From: AP-15 sp963733945
Lineage (GTDB): Bacteria > Pseudomonadota > Alphaproteobacteria > ATCC43930 > CGMCC-115725
Direction of reading: 5' to 3'
Assembly (NCBI GenBank): GCA_963733945.1
Contig: CAVTFD010000026.1
Coordinates: forward strand, 1-64,000
DNA: 64,000 bases
Shown: piece after piece, positions 1 to 8,827 of the stretch
Numbering within the stretch: position 1 is the stretch's first letter
Layout of the letters: every line of letters starts with the position of its first letter
The notes under the pieces: model-generated
The model's input: the letters and a program-made list of their open reading frames with translations, nothing else
What the model was told of the DNA's origin: nothing
The model's database searches: none
Position numbers and translations under genes: made by a program

Positions 1-1263
1 ATCGCCCGCGCTTTCCATATCGCGGAAAGCGGCACCCCCGGGCCGGTCGCGGTGATCCTGCCCGAGGACATCTTCGACGAGGAGACCGACGCCACCCTCG
101 ACGCGGCGCGGCCGCGCGTCGTCGCAGGCCCGCGGCCGACGATCTGACCGCCTCGCCGTGATGCTCGAAGCGGCCGAGCGGCCGCTGGTGCTGGTCGGCG
201 GCGCGCTCCTGGCCGACGCGGTGCACGACAATGCTGTCTACGGAGATCTAATCGGCTGGCCGAGGAATGGGTCTTGCCGATCAACCCGACCCACCGCCGG
301 CCGCAATTGTTCGACGCGACCCATCCGCATTATGGCGGCTATATGGGCATCCGGGTGCCGCCGGCTTTGATCGCCGAGATGAAGCGCGCCGATCTGATGG
401 TCGCCTTGGGCGAGCGCATGACCGACTCGGTCAGCCAGTCCTACAGTTTCCCGTCGGCGCCGCGGCCGCAATTGCCGTTCGTCCATATCTGGCCGGACCC
501 GAACGAGGTCGGCCGCGTCTGGCGTCCGGATCTCGGCATGCCGTGCAGTCCTTATGAGGTGATCAAGGGGTTGTTGCGCCGGGCCGTGCCATCCGACGCC
601 AGGAAGCGCCGCGGCTGGGTCGACGGGCTGCACACAATCCACCGCAAGCTCTTGGCCAAGGAATGGGAGCCGACCTCGGACGGGATCAACTTTGCCGCGA
701 TCGTCTGCGAGGTCGACAAACATCTTGCCCCCGATGCCACCGTCACCACCGATGCCGGCAATTTCGGTAGCTTCGTGCACCGCTATATCGGCTTTCGCCA
801 GGGCCAGGTGTTCCTGGCCTCGGTGGTTGGCGCGATGGGCTCGGGCATGCCGATGGCGGTGGCGGCGGCCTTGCGCCGGCCGAACACGCAAGTGGTTGCC
901 TTCGTCGGCGACGGCGGCGCGCTGATGACCGGGAACGAGATCGCCACCGCGCTCCAATACGGCGCCAATCCGATCATGATCATCTCCGACAACAGCATGT
1001 ACGGCACGATCGGCATGCACTCCTATGTGCGCTACCCCGAACGCCCATTCATGGACGGCGTGCGGCTGACCAACCCCGACTTCGCCCAATGGGCCCGTTC
1101 GTTCGGCGCCGAAGGCATCACCATCCGCAGCGAAGACCAGATCGCCGACGGCATTGCCCGGGCCTTCGCCGTCAAGACAAAGCCCGTCGTCGTCCACTGC
1201 CTGACCTCGGCCATCCAGATGAGCGCCTGGCGCCGCTACACGCGCTCGGAGACATTGCCGTAG
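1..1263 (+). pseudogene. Thiamine-diphosphate-dependent enzyme (acetolactate synthase-like), 3' part, frameshifted
   Basis: The gene enters from the left edge, so its N-terminal pyrimidine-binding domain lies outside the window. The readable part covers the central domain and the whole C-terminal diphosphate-binding domain, with the TPP signature GDGGALMTGNE at about 905-940 and the matching DNSMYGT about 25 residues later. Family members decarboxylate 2-oxo acids or make acetohydroxy acids; the substrate cannot be told here. The frame breaks at least three times in the first 260 bases. Frame 1 runs to a TGA at 145-147, homology continues in another frame (LAVMLEAAERPLVLVGG near 150-205), and it returns to frame 1 by about 256 (LAEEWVLPINPTHRR). 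Each step fits loss of one base in a C or G run, so sequencing error is as likely as decay. From 256 to the TAG at 1261 the frame is clean. Confidence 0.8.
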
Positions 1264-1296
1264 TTTCCTACGCGCCCGGCTCGCTATCGCCGCCGC

Positions 1297-2700
1297 CTAG
1301 CGCACGGGGGCGCGGCCGCTGACCTCGGCGCCGGCGTCGGGCGACATCCGCAGAAAGAACGGCACCGACAGCAGTGAGATCATCGCGACCCCGACAAAGA
1401 CCGGGTAGAAATCGGGCGCGGCGAGGCTGGTGCCGCCACGCAGGGTTAGTACGGTGTGCAGCAGCAGCGCGGCGGTAGCGACACCCGCGGTCTGCGAGAG
1501 TTGCTGCGCCATGCTTGTCAGGCTGGTGGCGCGGCTCAGCATCGCGGGCGGCACGTCGGCATAGCTCAGGGTGTTGATGCTGGTCATCTGCAACGAGCGG
1601 AAGAACCCGCCGGCGAGCAGTGCCAGAAAAATCACCAGATGCGGCGTGGAGGGCCGAAACAAGCTGTAGCCGAACAGGAACGCGGCGCTGATCACCGCAT
1701 CGCCGACGAGCACGACGCGAAACCCCAGGGTGCGCAGTACGCGGACAGCCGACGTCTTCATCAGCATCGCCCCTGCGGCGCCGGCAAAGGTCAACATCCC
1801 GGAGTTCAGCGCGCTGAGGCCAAACCCGACCTGCAGCATCAATGGCAATAGGAACGGCAACGCGCCGAGCCCCATGCGAAACAGAAAGCCGCCAATCGAG
1901 GCCATCGCGTAGGTCGGGATCTTCAACAGGGCGAGATCGATGATCGGATGCGAGACGCGGTAGGCGTGGCGGACATAGAAGGCAAGGCACACCGCGCCGA
2001 CGGCCAATAATGCGATCACCAGGATATTCGGCAATGCGCCGCGCCCGACATTCTCGAAGCCGAAGGCGAGGCTCGCCAGGCCGATCCCGGTCAGCGCGAA
2101 ACCGGCGAGGTCGAACGGCCGGCGTCCGGTTTCCTTGAGGTCGCCGACCAGCAGATTGACCAGGATGATACCCAGGACCCCGATCGGAATATTGATGAAG
2201 AAGATCCAGCGCCACGATGCAAAAGTGACGATGAAGCCCCCGACCGGCGGCCCCAGGACCGGCCCGATCAAGGCCGGCACGCTGACATAGGACATCGCCC
2301 GCACCAGGTCGGCTTTAGCCACGGTCCGCAGCAGCACGAGACGCCCGACCGGCACCATCAGCGCTCCGCCCATGCCTTGAAGGATGCGGGCCGCCACGAG
2401 GGTCGGCAGCGAGTTCGAAAAGCCGCATGCGATCGAGCCCAGGGTGAAGACAATGATCGCCAAGCTGAACACGCGGCGCGCGCCGAAGCGGTCCGCGGTC
2501 CAGCCGCTGATCGGGATGAAGACGGCGAGGCTCAACAGATAACAGGTGATCGCGACGTTCAGGCGCAGCGGGCTTTCGCCGAGCGACCGCGCGATCGTCG
2601 GCAATGCCGTGGCGATCACCGTCGAATCGAGGTTTTGCATGAACATCGCGCAGGCGACGACCAGCGGCACCAGGATCCGGCTGGACAAGGTCACGTGCAT
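1297..2700 (-). CDS. MFS drug exporter, DHA2 (EmrB/QacA) family
   Basis: A 467-residue inner-membrane protein of the 14-helix proton-antiport exporter family. Visible marks are LDSTVIATALPTIA in helix 1, the motif-A loop GWTADRFGARR between helices 2 and 3, and the motif-C-like GPVLGPPVGGF in helix 5. The ATG at 2700 is preceded by GGGGA and directly starts the hydrophobic region, so the 33 open codons upstream are not needed. It is transcribed away from the small gene at 2940, and an AT-rich inverted repeat in between (2874-2895) is a possible operator. No periplasmic adaptor gene sits beside it. Substrate unknown. Confidence 0.9.
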   Translation of the reverse strand: MHVTLSSRILVPLVVACAMFMQNLDSTVIATALPTIARSLGESPLRLNVAITCYLLSLAVFIPISGWTADRFGARRVFSLAIIVFTLGSIACGFSNSLPTLVAARILQGMGGALMVPVGRLVLLRTVAKADLVRAMSYVSVPALIGPVLGPPVGGFIVTFASWRWIFFINIPIGVLGIILVNLLVGDLKETGRRPFDLAGFALTGIGLASLAFGFENVGRGALPNILVIALLAVGAVCLAFYVRHAYRVSHPIIDLALLKIPTYAMASIGGFLFRMGLGALPFLLPLMLQVGFGLSALNSGMLTFAGAAGAMLMKTSAVRVLRTLGFRVVLVGDAVISAAFLFGYSLFRPSTPHLVIFLALLAGGFFRSLQMTSINTLSYADVPPAMLSRATSLTSMAQQLSQTAGVATAALLLHTVLTLRGGTSLAAPDFYPVFVGVAMISLLSVPFFLRMSPDAGAEVSGRAPVR

Positions 2701-2873
2701 GCGCGTTTCCCCACCGCTCGGCGGCAGCCGATAGAGATGGCCGTCAACGCGTTCGCCGGCCGATCCGCAACGTCTTGCAGGCCGGTCGGAGACTCGCAAA
2801 ACCTGTTAGCGGCATTCGGGTTGTCGGCCGTCAGCTTTATCCTGCAGAAGGTATCCGGCGAATGATGGTAAGT

Positions 2874-2895
2874 GTATATCATAGACAAAGTATAC
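2874..2895. promoter_or_regulatory. AT-rich inverted repeat between divergent genes
   Basis: GTATA and TATAC arms enclose an AT-rich 12-base centre in an otherwise GC-rich intergenic region between the MFS exporter (starts 2700, minus) and a small plus-strand gene (starts near 2940). The placement and symmetry suit a promoter or a repressor operator. No regulator gene is adjacent, so this is inference only. Confidence 0.3.
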
Positions 2896-2939
2896 CGCAT
2901 ACCGAGATCACGCAGAAGCGCGTTGGCGTCGGGGGTCCG

Positions 2940-3200
2940 TTGCGCGCACTGGTGAAATACCGCTGGCTGGTTGCTGTTGCGGCCCTCCTGACCTTAACCG
3001 AGTGCGATCCCGTGGAGGTTATCGAGGGCTCGGACACCCATGTCTCGGTCCGTTACGACGGCGTCATGAACGGCCTCGACCAGGCGACCGAACTCGCGAA
3101 GACGTCCTGCGCGGCGCACGGCAAGACCGCGAAATTGCGCAAAACCTACTACGAGGGTCTCGGCGCCGGCGAGCGCTTCGCCTTTTTCGATTGCGTCTGA
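2940..3200 (+). CDS. Small exported protein of unknown function
   Basis: About 86 residues. A lysine/arginine N-terminus (VKYRW) is followed by a hydrophobic stretch (LVAVAALLTL) and a short mature part with three cysteines, ending FAFFDCV. This looks like a signal peptide. The cysteine after LTLTE is not a good lipobox because position -1 is Glu. The start is uncertain: TTG at 2940 or GTG at 2952 places the signal at the N-terminus, while the frame stays open upstream to 2775. I do not recognise the family. Confidence 0.55.
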   Translation: MRALVKYRWLVAVAALLTLTECDPVEVIEGSDTHVSVRYDGVMNGLDQATELAKTSCAAHGKTAKLRKTYYEGLGAGERFAFFDCV

Positions 3201-3268
3201 ACTTTCAGCCGACCCGGCTACATTGCTGGCCCGCTGACGCCGGGCAGCATAGCGACACGTTACCCCAA

Positions 3269-3291
3269 CCCTCCCCCGCAAAGGGGGAGGG
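3269..3291. repeat. C/G-rich hairpin repeat (CCCTCCCCC type)
   Basis: A perfect 9-bp stem, CCCTCCCCC (3269-3277) and GGGGGAGGG (3283-3291), with loop GCAAA. It lies between the convergent gene ends at 3200 and 3312. Close relatives occur at 17240-17261 and 27834-27862, so it belongs to a dispersed family and could also terminate transcription from both sides. Confidence 0.7.
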
Positions 3292-3311
3292 CAAAGAGGC
3301 GGCGGATCAGG

Positions 3312-4463
3312 CTATTGGTGCAGTTGGTAGAGGCGAGTCACGTTTTCGCTGGTGATCTTGCGCCGTACGGCCGGGGAGATCTGGGCGAGGTTCCGGTCGA
3401 GGGTGGCGCGCGAACCGGGCCAGATGCAGTCCGGATGCGGATAGTCGGCGCCCCAGATGATGTTGTCCTCGCCGATCAGCGGGATGATCGGTTCGAGAAA
3501 CTGGTCCTGCTGATAGGTGACGTAGCCTTGGCGGCGGAAATAGTCGCTGGGCTTCAGCTTGAAATTGAGGCTTTTCGCCCGATCGGCATATTCGGTGTCG
3601 AGGCGGTCGAAGACGTAGGGCAGCCAGGTCACGCCTGACTCGCCGAGCACGAAGTTGAAGTCGGGGTATTTCTCACAGGCGCCCGAGGCCAGCACCGACA
3701 CCAGCACTTCCATCGTGTCGAGCTGGAACAAGGCCGAGCGCACCAGCCGCCACTGGGTGAAGTATTTCTGCTCCTGCTCGGGCGAGTCGGGGGCGCGCAA
3801 CGCCTTGAACCCGGTCGAGTGGAACGAGATCGGGAACCGGCATTCGGCCGCGGCCTCCCACAACGGAAACCACAGATCTGTATAGAGCGGCGGGGTCATC
3901 CGCTTGAAGGCGAGATCGCCGCCACGCAGGCCCATCTTGGCGCAGCGCCGCACTTCGGCCGCGGCCTCGAGCGGGTCGGTGTTCGGGATGATCGCCAGCG
4001 GAAAGACGCGGTTGGGATCGGCGCGCTTGGCGAAATCGGCGACCCAGTCGTTATAGGTCTTGTCGGTCCAGGCGCGCAGCGACGCGTCGTCGATCAGATC
4101 GTTGACCATCAGGCAGCCATAGATGATTTCGGCGTCCTGGCCGTCGCGGTCGAGATCGGCGATCCGCAATTCGGGCGTAGTCGGCCGCGGCTTGGCGCCG
4201 GGTTTGGAGCTCCACTCGAAGCCGCTATCCTTCATCTCGTCGATATGACCGAACATCCCTTTCTGGTACGGCAGGAATCCCGGGCCGATACCGTTCCACA
4301 TGCCCCTGTCCTGGTCGTCGACAAACCAGTGCAGCCCATCGTCCTTTTCCACGACGCGCGGCGCCATCTGCTTCCACTTCTGCGGCGCCTCCGACGACCA
4401 CAGATCGGGCGGCAGGTAGGTCAGGTCGATGTGGTTGTCGCCCGAGATCAGCTTTTCTGGCAT
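3312..4463 (-). CDS. Amidohydrolase-family metal-dependent hydrolase
   Basis: 383 residues, a TIM-barrel amidohydrolase of the amidohydrolase-2 type, which includes aromatic-acid decarboxylases and hydrolases. Metal-site marks are ISGDNH at the N-terminus, a central FHSTG histidine, and GADYPHPDC near the C-terminus, which supplies the last metal-binding Asp. The ATG at 4463 follows AGGAG at good spacing, so the open upstream codons are excluded. It is divergent from the NHL-repeat gene at 4631 across 167 bases, and the two may share control. Substrate unknown; another amidohydrolase of this superfamily is at 49610-50443. Confidence 0.85.
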   Translation of the reverse strand: MPEKLISGDNHIDLTYLPPDLWSSEAPQKWKQMAPRVVEKDDGLHWFVDDQDRGMWNGIGPGFLPYQKGMFGHIDEMKDSGFEWSSKPGAKPRPTTPELRIADLDRDGQDAEIIYGCLMVNDLIDDASLRAWTDKTYNDWVADFAKRADPNRVFPLAIIPNTDPLEAAAEVRRCAKMGLRGGDLAFKRMTPPLYTDLWFPLWEAAAECRFPISFHSTGFKALRAPDSPEQEQKYFTQWRLVRSALFQLDTMEVLVSVLASGACEKYPDFNFVLGESGVTWLPYVFDRLDTEYADRAKSLNFKLKPSDYFRRQGYVTYQQDQFLEPIIPLIGEDNIIWGADYPHPDCIWPGSRATLDRNLAQISPAVRRKITSENVTRLYQLHQ

Positions 4464-4630
4464 GACGCGCTCCTGTTGCCTTACGCAGAGATGTCGTCGG
4501 TATTTGAACCGCATCGTACGTGGACCGCGCCGGCCGCGCCACAGAAATGCGGCATACGCCCCTCGCGTGACGTGCATACCGAGGGCTATGATCGACTTCG
4601 ACAAGCATCAATGCACAAGGGAGAGGACGC

Positions 4631-5590
4631 ATGGCGGTTCAACTCGGCAGCGGCCAGTTCACCTTCGCCGTCCGACAGGATTGGGCGAAGGTGCCGGATG
4701 AGATCGTTCTGGGCGACGTAGCGGCCGTTGGGGTCGACCGGCAGGACCGGGTCTACGCGTTCAATCGCGGCGAGCACCCGATCGCGGTGTTCGACGCGGA
4801 AGGCAATTTCCTGCGCTCATGGGGCGAGGGTGTCTTCACCCGCGCGCATGGTGTCCATATGGGGCCGGATGACACGATCTGGCTGACCGACGACGGCGAC
4901 CATACGGTTCGCCACTGCACGCTCGACGGCAAGGTGCTGATGACCCTAGGAGTCCCCGGCGAGCCCAAGCCCTATATGAGCGGCGAGCCGTTCCATCGCT
5001 GCACTCATACGGCGATCTCACCAAAGGGCGAGCTCTATATCTCGGACGGCTATGGCAATGCGCGCATCCACAAATTCACTTTGGACGGGAAATTGCTGAT
5101 GTCGTGGGGCGAGCCAGGGACCGATCCCGGCCAGTTCAACGTCCCGCACAATATCTGCTGCGATCCCGACGGTTGGGTCTATGTCGCCGACCGCGAGAAT
5201 CACCGGGTCCAAGTATTCGACGGCAACGGCAAGTTCGAGACCCAGTGGAACAATCTGCACCGGCCCAACGGCATGTGCATGGCGGCCGGCCGCGACCCGC
5301 TGATCTATATCGGTGAAGGCGGCCCGTCGGGCGAGATCAATCGCGACTGGCCGAATATCGGACCGCGCGTCAGCGTCCATACTTCCAAAGGCCAGGTGCT
5401 CGCCCGGCTCGGCAAGATGCATGCCGGGCTGGAACCGGGGCACTTCACCTCGCCGCACGGCATCGCCGTCGACCAGCACGGCAACATCTTTGTCGGCGAG
5501 CTGTCCGGCCGCAGCTGGGGGCGGTTCTCGAAAGGCCCGCCGCCAAAGCGCATCCGCGTCCTTCACAAACTCGAAAAGGTTGCGGTCTGA
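4631..5590 (+). CDS. NHL-repeat beta-propeller protein (peptidyl-alpha-amidating-lyase-like)
   Basis: 319 residues made of repeated NHL blades, for example GVDRQDRVYAFNRG near residue 35, GELYISDGYGNARIHKF near 135, GWVYVADRENHRVQVFDG near 185 and HGIAVDQHGNIFVGELS near 285. No signal peptide is visible. The family resembles the peptidyl-hydroxyglycine lyase fold, but many bacterial members have no assigned reaction. The start is supported by GGGAGAGG a few bases upstream. It is divergent from an amidohydrolase, a common pairing for catabolic genes, so a lactonase or lyase role is possible but unproven. Confidence 0.8.
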   Translation: MAVQLGSGQFTFAVRQDWAKVPDEIVLGDVAAVGVDRQDRVYAFNRGEHPIAVFDAEGNFLRSWGEGVFTRAHGVHMGPDDTIWLTDDGDHTVRHCTLDGKVLMTLGVPGEPKPYMSGEPFHRCTHTAISPKGELYISDGYGNARIHKFTLDGKLLMSWGEPGTDPGQFNVPHNICCDPDGWVYVADRENHRVQVFDGNGKFETQWNNLHRPNGMCMAAGRDPLIYIGEGGPSGEINRDWPNIGPRVSVHTSKGQVLARLGKMHAGLEPGHFTSPHGIAVDQHGNIFVGELSGRSWGRFSKGPPPKRIRVLHKLEKVAV

Positions 5591-5606
5591 CGGCTGGCAG
5601 GTCAGT

Positions 5607-6887
5607 TCACGCGGTAGACGCCACCGCCAAACGGGCGCCGCGGGCCTGGCGGACGACGAGGAACCCGATCACCAGCAGGTTGCCGAGGTTGAAGAGCGTG
5701 CCGGCGGCGAATGCCGGGGCGTAGAAGCCAAAGCTGTCATAGAGCGCGCCGGCAAACCAGCTGCCGAACGCCATTCCCAGCATGCTGGTAAACAACAGGA
5801 TCGGCACGCGCCACGACGCCTCGGACGACGGAAACAGCTCGCGGATCGCCACGACATAAGCCGGAATGATCCCGCTGAAGCCGAGACCGTAGGCGGCCGA
5901 AACCGCGAACAGCCCGGCCTCGTTCCTGGTCACCGAGAACGCAGCGATCGCCAGCGCCTGACAGGCCGAGCCGACCAACACCGTGCCAAGCCCGCCGATC
6001 CGATCCGCAAGCCAGCCCCAAAACACCCGGCTGGCAAAGGCGCAACCGAGCAATACCGACAGCATCGCGGCACCCTGCGCCGGCGAAATACCGAGATCGC
6101 TGCAAAAGGCGACGAGATGGCTCGACGGCATCGCCATCGGCACGCAGCACAGGAATCCCGCTACGCACAGCAGCGCCTGCACGGTATTTGGCCGCAAGCC
6201 GAGCGCCTGCGTACCACGAACGAGGAATGGCGCTGAGCCAGAGGCACGCCCTGGTCGCGGCGCCGGCCGCAGCATCAACGCCAACGGCACGATCACCGCG
6301 ATGACTGCGGTAAAGCCCAGCATCGTCGCTTGCCAGCCGACCCAAATCAGTGCGTGCTGAAAGACCGATGGCCAGATCATGCCGGCGACGTATTGCCCGG
6401 ACGAGATCAGCGCCAGCGCGGTGCCGCGACGGCGGTCGAACCAGCGGCTGATATAGATCAGCATTGGCGGGTAGAGCGCGCCGCCGCCGAGAAAGCCGAT
6501 CAGAAGCGCATGCCCGAGGTAGAGCGCCCAGACTTTGCCGGTCGCCGAGACCGCCAGCCCGAGCGCCGTCATCACCGCGCCGAAGATTACCATCCGGCGC
6601 ATTCCGACGCGATCGGCGACCCACCCCATCAGCATGCCGCCGCTGCCGGTCCCGACCCAGACGAGGGCAGCGGCCAGCGCCACCACCGAGCGGTCGCTAC
6701 CGAGCGAGATCGCGATCGGCTTCAGCCCGACGACGACGATTAGCGGCGCGCCGTACGAGATCGACAGGATGCAGATGGCGAGCAGCGCTGCGAGCCAAGA
6801 CGCGCGGCTCTCGATGCTGTCCGGAAAGCGGCCGGGACGTGTGGTCGCGCCTCGCTTATGCGCGTCGATCTCGGCCGCCTCGGCCAT
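5607..6887 (-). CDS. MFS transporter (monocarboxylate/oxalate-formate type)
   Basis: 426 residues, about 12 membrane helices, with the motif-A loop GWVADRVGMRR between helices 2 and 3 and its counterpart GWLADRIGGLG in the second half. It starts at an ATG preceded by GGAGGGAGAAAAG. The frame stays open far upstream, but that part is antisense to the enoyl-CoA hydratase and is not coding. It is probably an uptake carrier for an organic acid, fitting the divergent crotonase gene at 7017 (129 bases away). Overall similarity to OFA/MCT-type permeases is the basis; the substrate is not readable. Confidence 0.85.
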   Translation of the reverse strand: MAEAAEIDAHKRGATTRPGRFPDSIESRASWLAALLAICILSISYGAPLIVVVGLKPIAISLGSDRSVVALAAALVWVGTGSGGMLMGWVADRVGMRRMVIFGAVMTALGLAVSATGKVWALYLGHALLIGFLGGGALYPPMLIYISRWFDRRRGTALALISSGQYVAGMIWPSVFQHALIWVGWQATMLGFTAVIAVIVPLALMLRPAPRPGRASGSAPFLVRGTQALGLRPNTVQALLCVAGFLCCVPMAMPSSHLVAFCSDLGISPAQGAAMLSVLLGCAFASRVFWGWLADRIGGLGTVLVGSACQALAIAAFSVTRNEAGLFAVSAAYGLGFSGIIPAYVVAIRELFPSSEASWRVPILLFTSMLGMAFGSWFAGALYDSFGFYAPAFAAGTLFNLGNLLVIGFLVVRQARGARLAVASTA

Positions 6888-7016
6888 GCCGCTTTTCTCC
6901 CTCCTCCCCTGGTCCTTTGCCCAATTTAGCAGCACTCGCGAGATTGCGGATGCAAATCGCGGCTGCCTGCAGGCAAGATTGGTCGGCCAGGATTCGGATG
7001 ACCAAAGGAGCAGGCG

Positions 7017-7805
7017 ATGCCGGTGCTTTATGAAAAGCGCAACCGTGTCGGCTGGCTGACCTTGAGCCGGCCCCAGGCGCGCAATTGCTGGGGCGAGGAT
7101 TTCAACGAGGAGATCGCCCAGCGCTGCGGCGAGATGGCGGCAGATGACGAGGTCAGGGTCGCGGTGCTGACCGGCGATGAGGCGGGCAACGCGTTTTCGG
7201 CCGGCGCCAATCTCAAGGATCCGCGCACCCACACCCAGGCAGCGATCGCGGATTTCATCACCGGCCTGCCGCAGCGGCGCCGCACCGCGGGCCAGGTGCT
7301 GAGCGAGTTTCCGAAGCCGGTGATCGCCGCGGTCAATGGCTATGCCGTTGGCATCGGCTGCATCGTCACCTATTGCTGCGATCTGATCGTCGCCTCCGAT
7401 CACGCCGAATGGCGGCTGCCGCAAGTGGCGCTCGGCATCTTGCCGAGCCATGGCGGCATCGTCCGCCTCGCCCGCTGGATCGGCAAAGGCCAGGCAATGA
7501 AGGTGGCGATGGGCTATCCGATGAAGTCGGAGGAGGCGTTTCGCTTCGGCCTGGCGCAATGGCTGGTGCCGCATGCCGAGTTCCGCGCGCAAACGACTGA
7601 GATAGCCGAACGCCTGGCCGAACTGCCGCCGCTCGCGTCACGGCTCGCCAAGGAATCGCTGAATCGCGGCCTCGACATGCCCAATGTCGCCGACGCCGCC
7701 TATATCGATCTCTACCGCTTTATGGCCCTGTCGATGACCGAGGACGCCAAGGAGAGCCATAACGCTTGGCGCGAGCGGCGCCGCCCCAAGGTACGCGGCA
7801 AGTGA
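7017..7805 (+). CDS. Enoyl-CoA hydratase/isomerase family protein (crotonase fold)
   Basis: 262 residues. Crotonase oxyanion-hole segments are present: NAFSAGANLKD near residue 62 and AAVNGYAVGIGC near 105. The C-terminal helical part is typical. The hydratase glutamates are not clearly conserved (LPQVALGILPSHGG covers that region), so the reaction could be isomerisation or hydrolysis rather than hydration. A strong AAAGGAG lies before the ATG. The VOC gene follows at 7872 on the same strand after 66 bases, and the two may be co-transcribed. Confidence 0.88.
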   Translation: MPVLYEKRNRVGWLTLSRPQARNCWGEDFNEEIAQRCGEMAADDEVRVAVLTGDEAGNAFSAGANLKDPRTHTQAAIADFITGLPQRRRTAGQVLSEFPKPVIAAVNGYAVGIGCIVTYCCDLIVASDHAEWRLPQVALGILPSHGGIVRLARWIGKGQAMKVAMGYPMKSEEAFRFGLAQWLVPHAEFRAQTTEIAERLAELPPLASRLAKESLNRGLDMPNVADAAYIDLYRFMALSMTEDAKESHNAWRERRRPKVRGK

Positions 7806-7871
7806 TCGGGCTGGAACCGAGTCCGTGCGGAGCCTAGAGTTCCACCTCGCGACAAACAAGGGAGAAACGCG

Positions 7872-8264
7872 ATGACCGCCTTCACCTATGACCACATCCA
7901 TCTGCGCAGCCCCAACGCCGAGGAGACTGCCCGCTGGTACGAGCGGATGTTCGGCGCCGAGATCATCCGTTCGGTGCAGTCCGACGGCCGGCCGCGCCTC
8001 GACCTCAATCTCGGCGGCGTAGCGGTCTTTATCGCGCAAGTTCCTGACGAACAAGCCATCGCTCCCCCGCCCGAGCCGCCCTATCTCGGGCTCGAACATC
8101 TCGGGCTGCGCGTCGAGGGGATCGACGCGGTGGTCGCCGAGCTCAAGCAGAAAGGCGCCGAATTCACGGTAGAGCCAAAAACGATCCGGCCCGGCGTGCG
8201 CATCGCCTTTCTGCGCGGCCCGCAGAACGTCCATATCGAGCTGCTCGACCGCAACGCCACCTGA
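7872..8264 (+). CDS. VOC-superfamily (glyoxalase/dioxygenase-like) protein
   Basis: 130 residues with a paired beta-alpha-beta-beta-beta fold. The N-terminal module holds DHIHLRSPNAEETARWYERMFG and the C-terminal module GLEHLGLRVEGID, ending in HIELLDR with the usual terminal metal Glu. Members are lyases, epimerases or dioxygenases acting on small acids or CoA esters. The GGGAGAAAC before the ATG supports the start. It lies downstream of the crotonase gene. Substrate unknown. Confidence 0.82.
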   Translation: MTAFTYDHIHLRSPNAEETARWYERMFGAEIIRSVQSDGRPRLDLNLGGVAVFIAQVPDEQAIAPPPEPPYLGLEHLGLRVEGIDAVVAELKQKGAEFTVEPKTIRPGVRIAFLRGPQNVHIELLDRNAT

Positions 8265-8311
8265 CCAGACGGCGTCTTCGCGCCAAGGTGCGCACGACCG
8301 AGACCGCCGAC

Positions 8312-8522
8312 CGCTGAGATTGCTTCGTCGCTGCGCTCCTCGCAATGACAACCTATCCTGGCGTCATTGCGAGCGTAGCGTGAGAACGAGGGAGCTGTCA
8401 TTGCGAGCGTAGCGAAGCAATCTCGGGCCGCTAAGCGCACGTCCGATCAAGATTGCTTCGTCGCTCTGCTCCTCGCAATGACAACTTATCCTGGCATCAT
8501 TGCGAGCGCAGCGAAGCAATCT
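8312..8522. repeat. Cluster of CATTGCGAGC...GAAGCAATC palindromic repeats
   Basis: Several full and partial copies, in both orientations, of a unit reading TCATTGCGAGCGTAGCGAAG followed by CAATCT. Copies start near 8317, 8363, 8398, 8451 and 8497. A 20-base flank, TCGGGCCGCTAAGCGCACGT, at about 8423-8442 is repeated at about 8942-8961 on the other side of the GIY-YIG pseudogene. The last copy ends three bases from the stop codon of that gene. Confidence 0.85.
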
Positions 8523-8524
8523 GG

Positions 8525-8811
8525 TTACAGATCATCGTACAGATCGCGCCACTCAGGATTGAACCCGTTGACCAGGTCGATCTTCTTCTGCCGTGAGTCG
8601 GCCTTGATCTTTTTTTCCCGCGCTATGGCCCCGGACGCATCGTATCCCGCCTCATAAAGACGAGCTTGGACACGTTGTAGCGGTCGGTGAACCCGGGCAG
8701 CAGCTTCTCCCGGTGCTGATACACACGCGCCCCGAGGTCGCCGGTGACGCCGGTATAAAGGACAGTGTTGCGCTGGTTGGTCAGAATGTAGACACAGTAG
8801 ACCTTGTCCAC
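8525..8811 (-). pseudogene. GIY-YIG nuclease family gene, one frameshift
   Basis: The protein starts MDKVYCVYILTNQRN with the GIY-like VYIL and the YIG-like LYTGVT, followed by the helix GARVYQHREK and the conserved LLPGFT. The frame is lost near 8655 (KLVFM), and the remainder of the domain (YEAGYDASGAIAREKKIKA and the tail NPEWRDLYDDL) continues in the adjacent frame to a TAA at 8525. Restoring one T in a short T run (plus-strand AAA at 8656-8658) gives an intact protein of about 95 residues. The gene is embedded in palindromic repeats on both sides. An intact relative is at 49222-49506. Confidence 0.82.
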
Positions 8812-8827
8812 ACCGCCCCTCTCCCTG

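Noticed and set aside
238..1197. Minus-strand frame over the TPP enzyme
   Set aside because: Rich in His, Arg, Gly and Asp without domain motifs; it is the shadow of the plus-strand gene.
5607..7592. Long minus-strand frame extending the MFS gene
   Set aside because: Above 6887 it is antisense to the enoyl-CoA hydratase gene and has no membrane or domain pattern.
8312..8522. Possible CRISPR array
   Set aside because: The units occur in both orientations with variable spacing and no equal-length spacers, so these are palindromic extragenic repeats.
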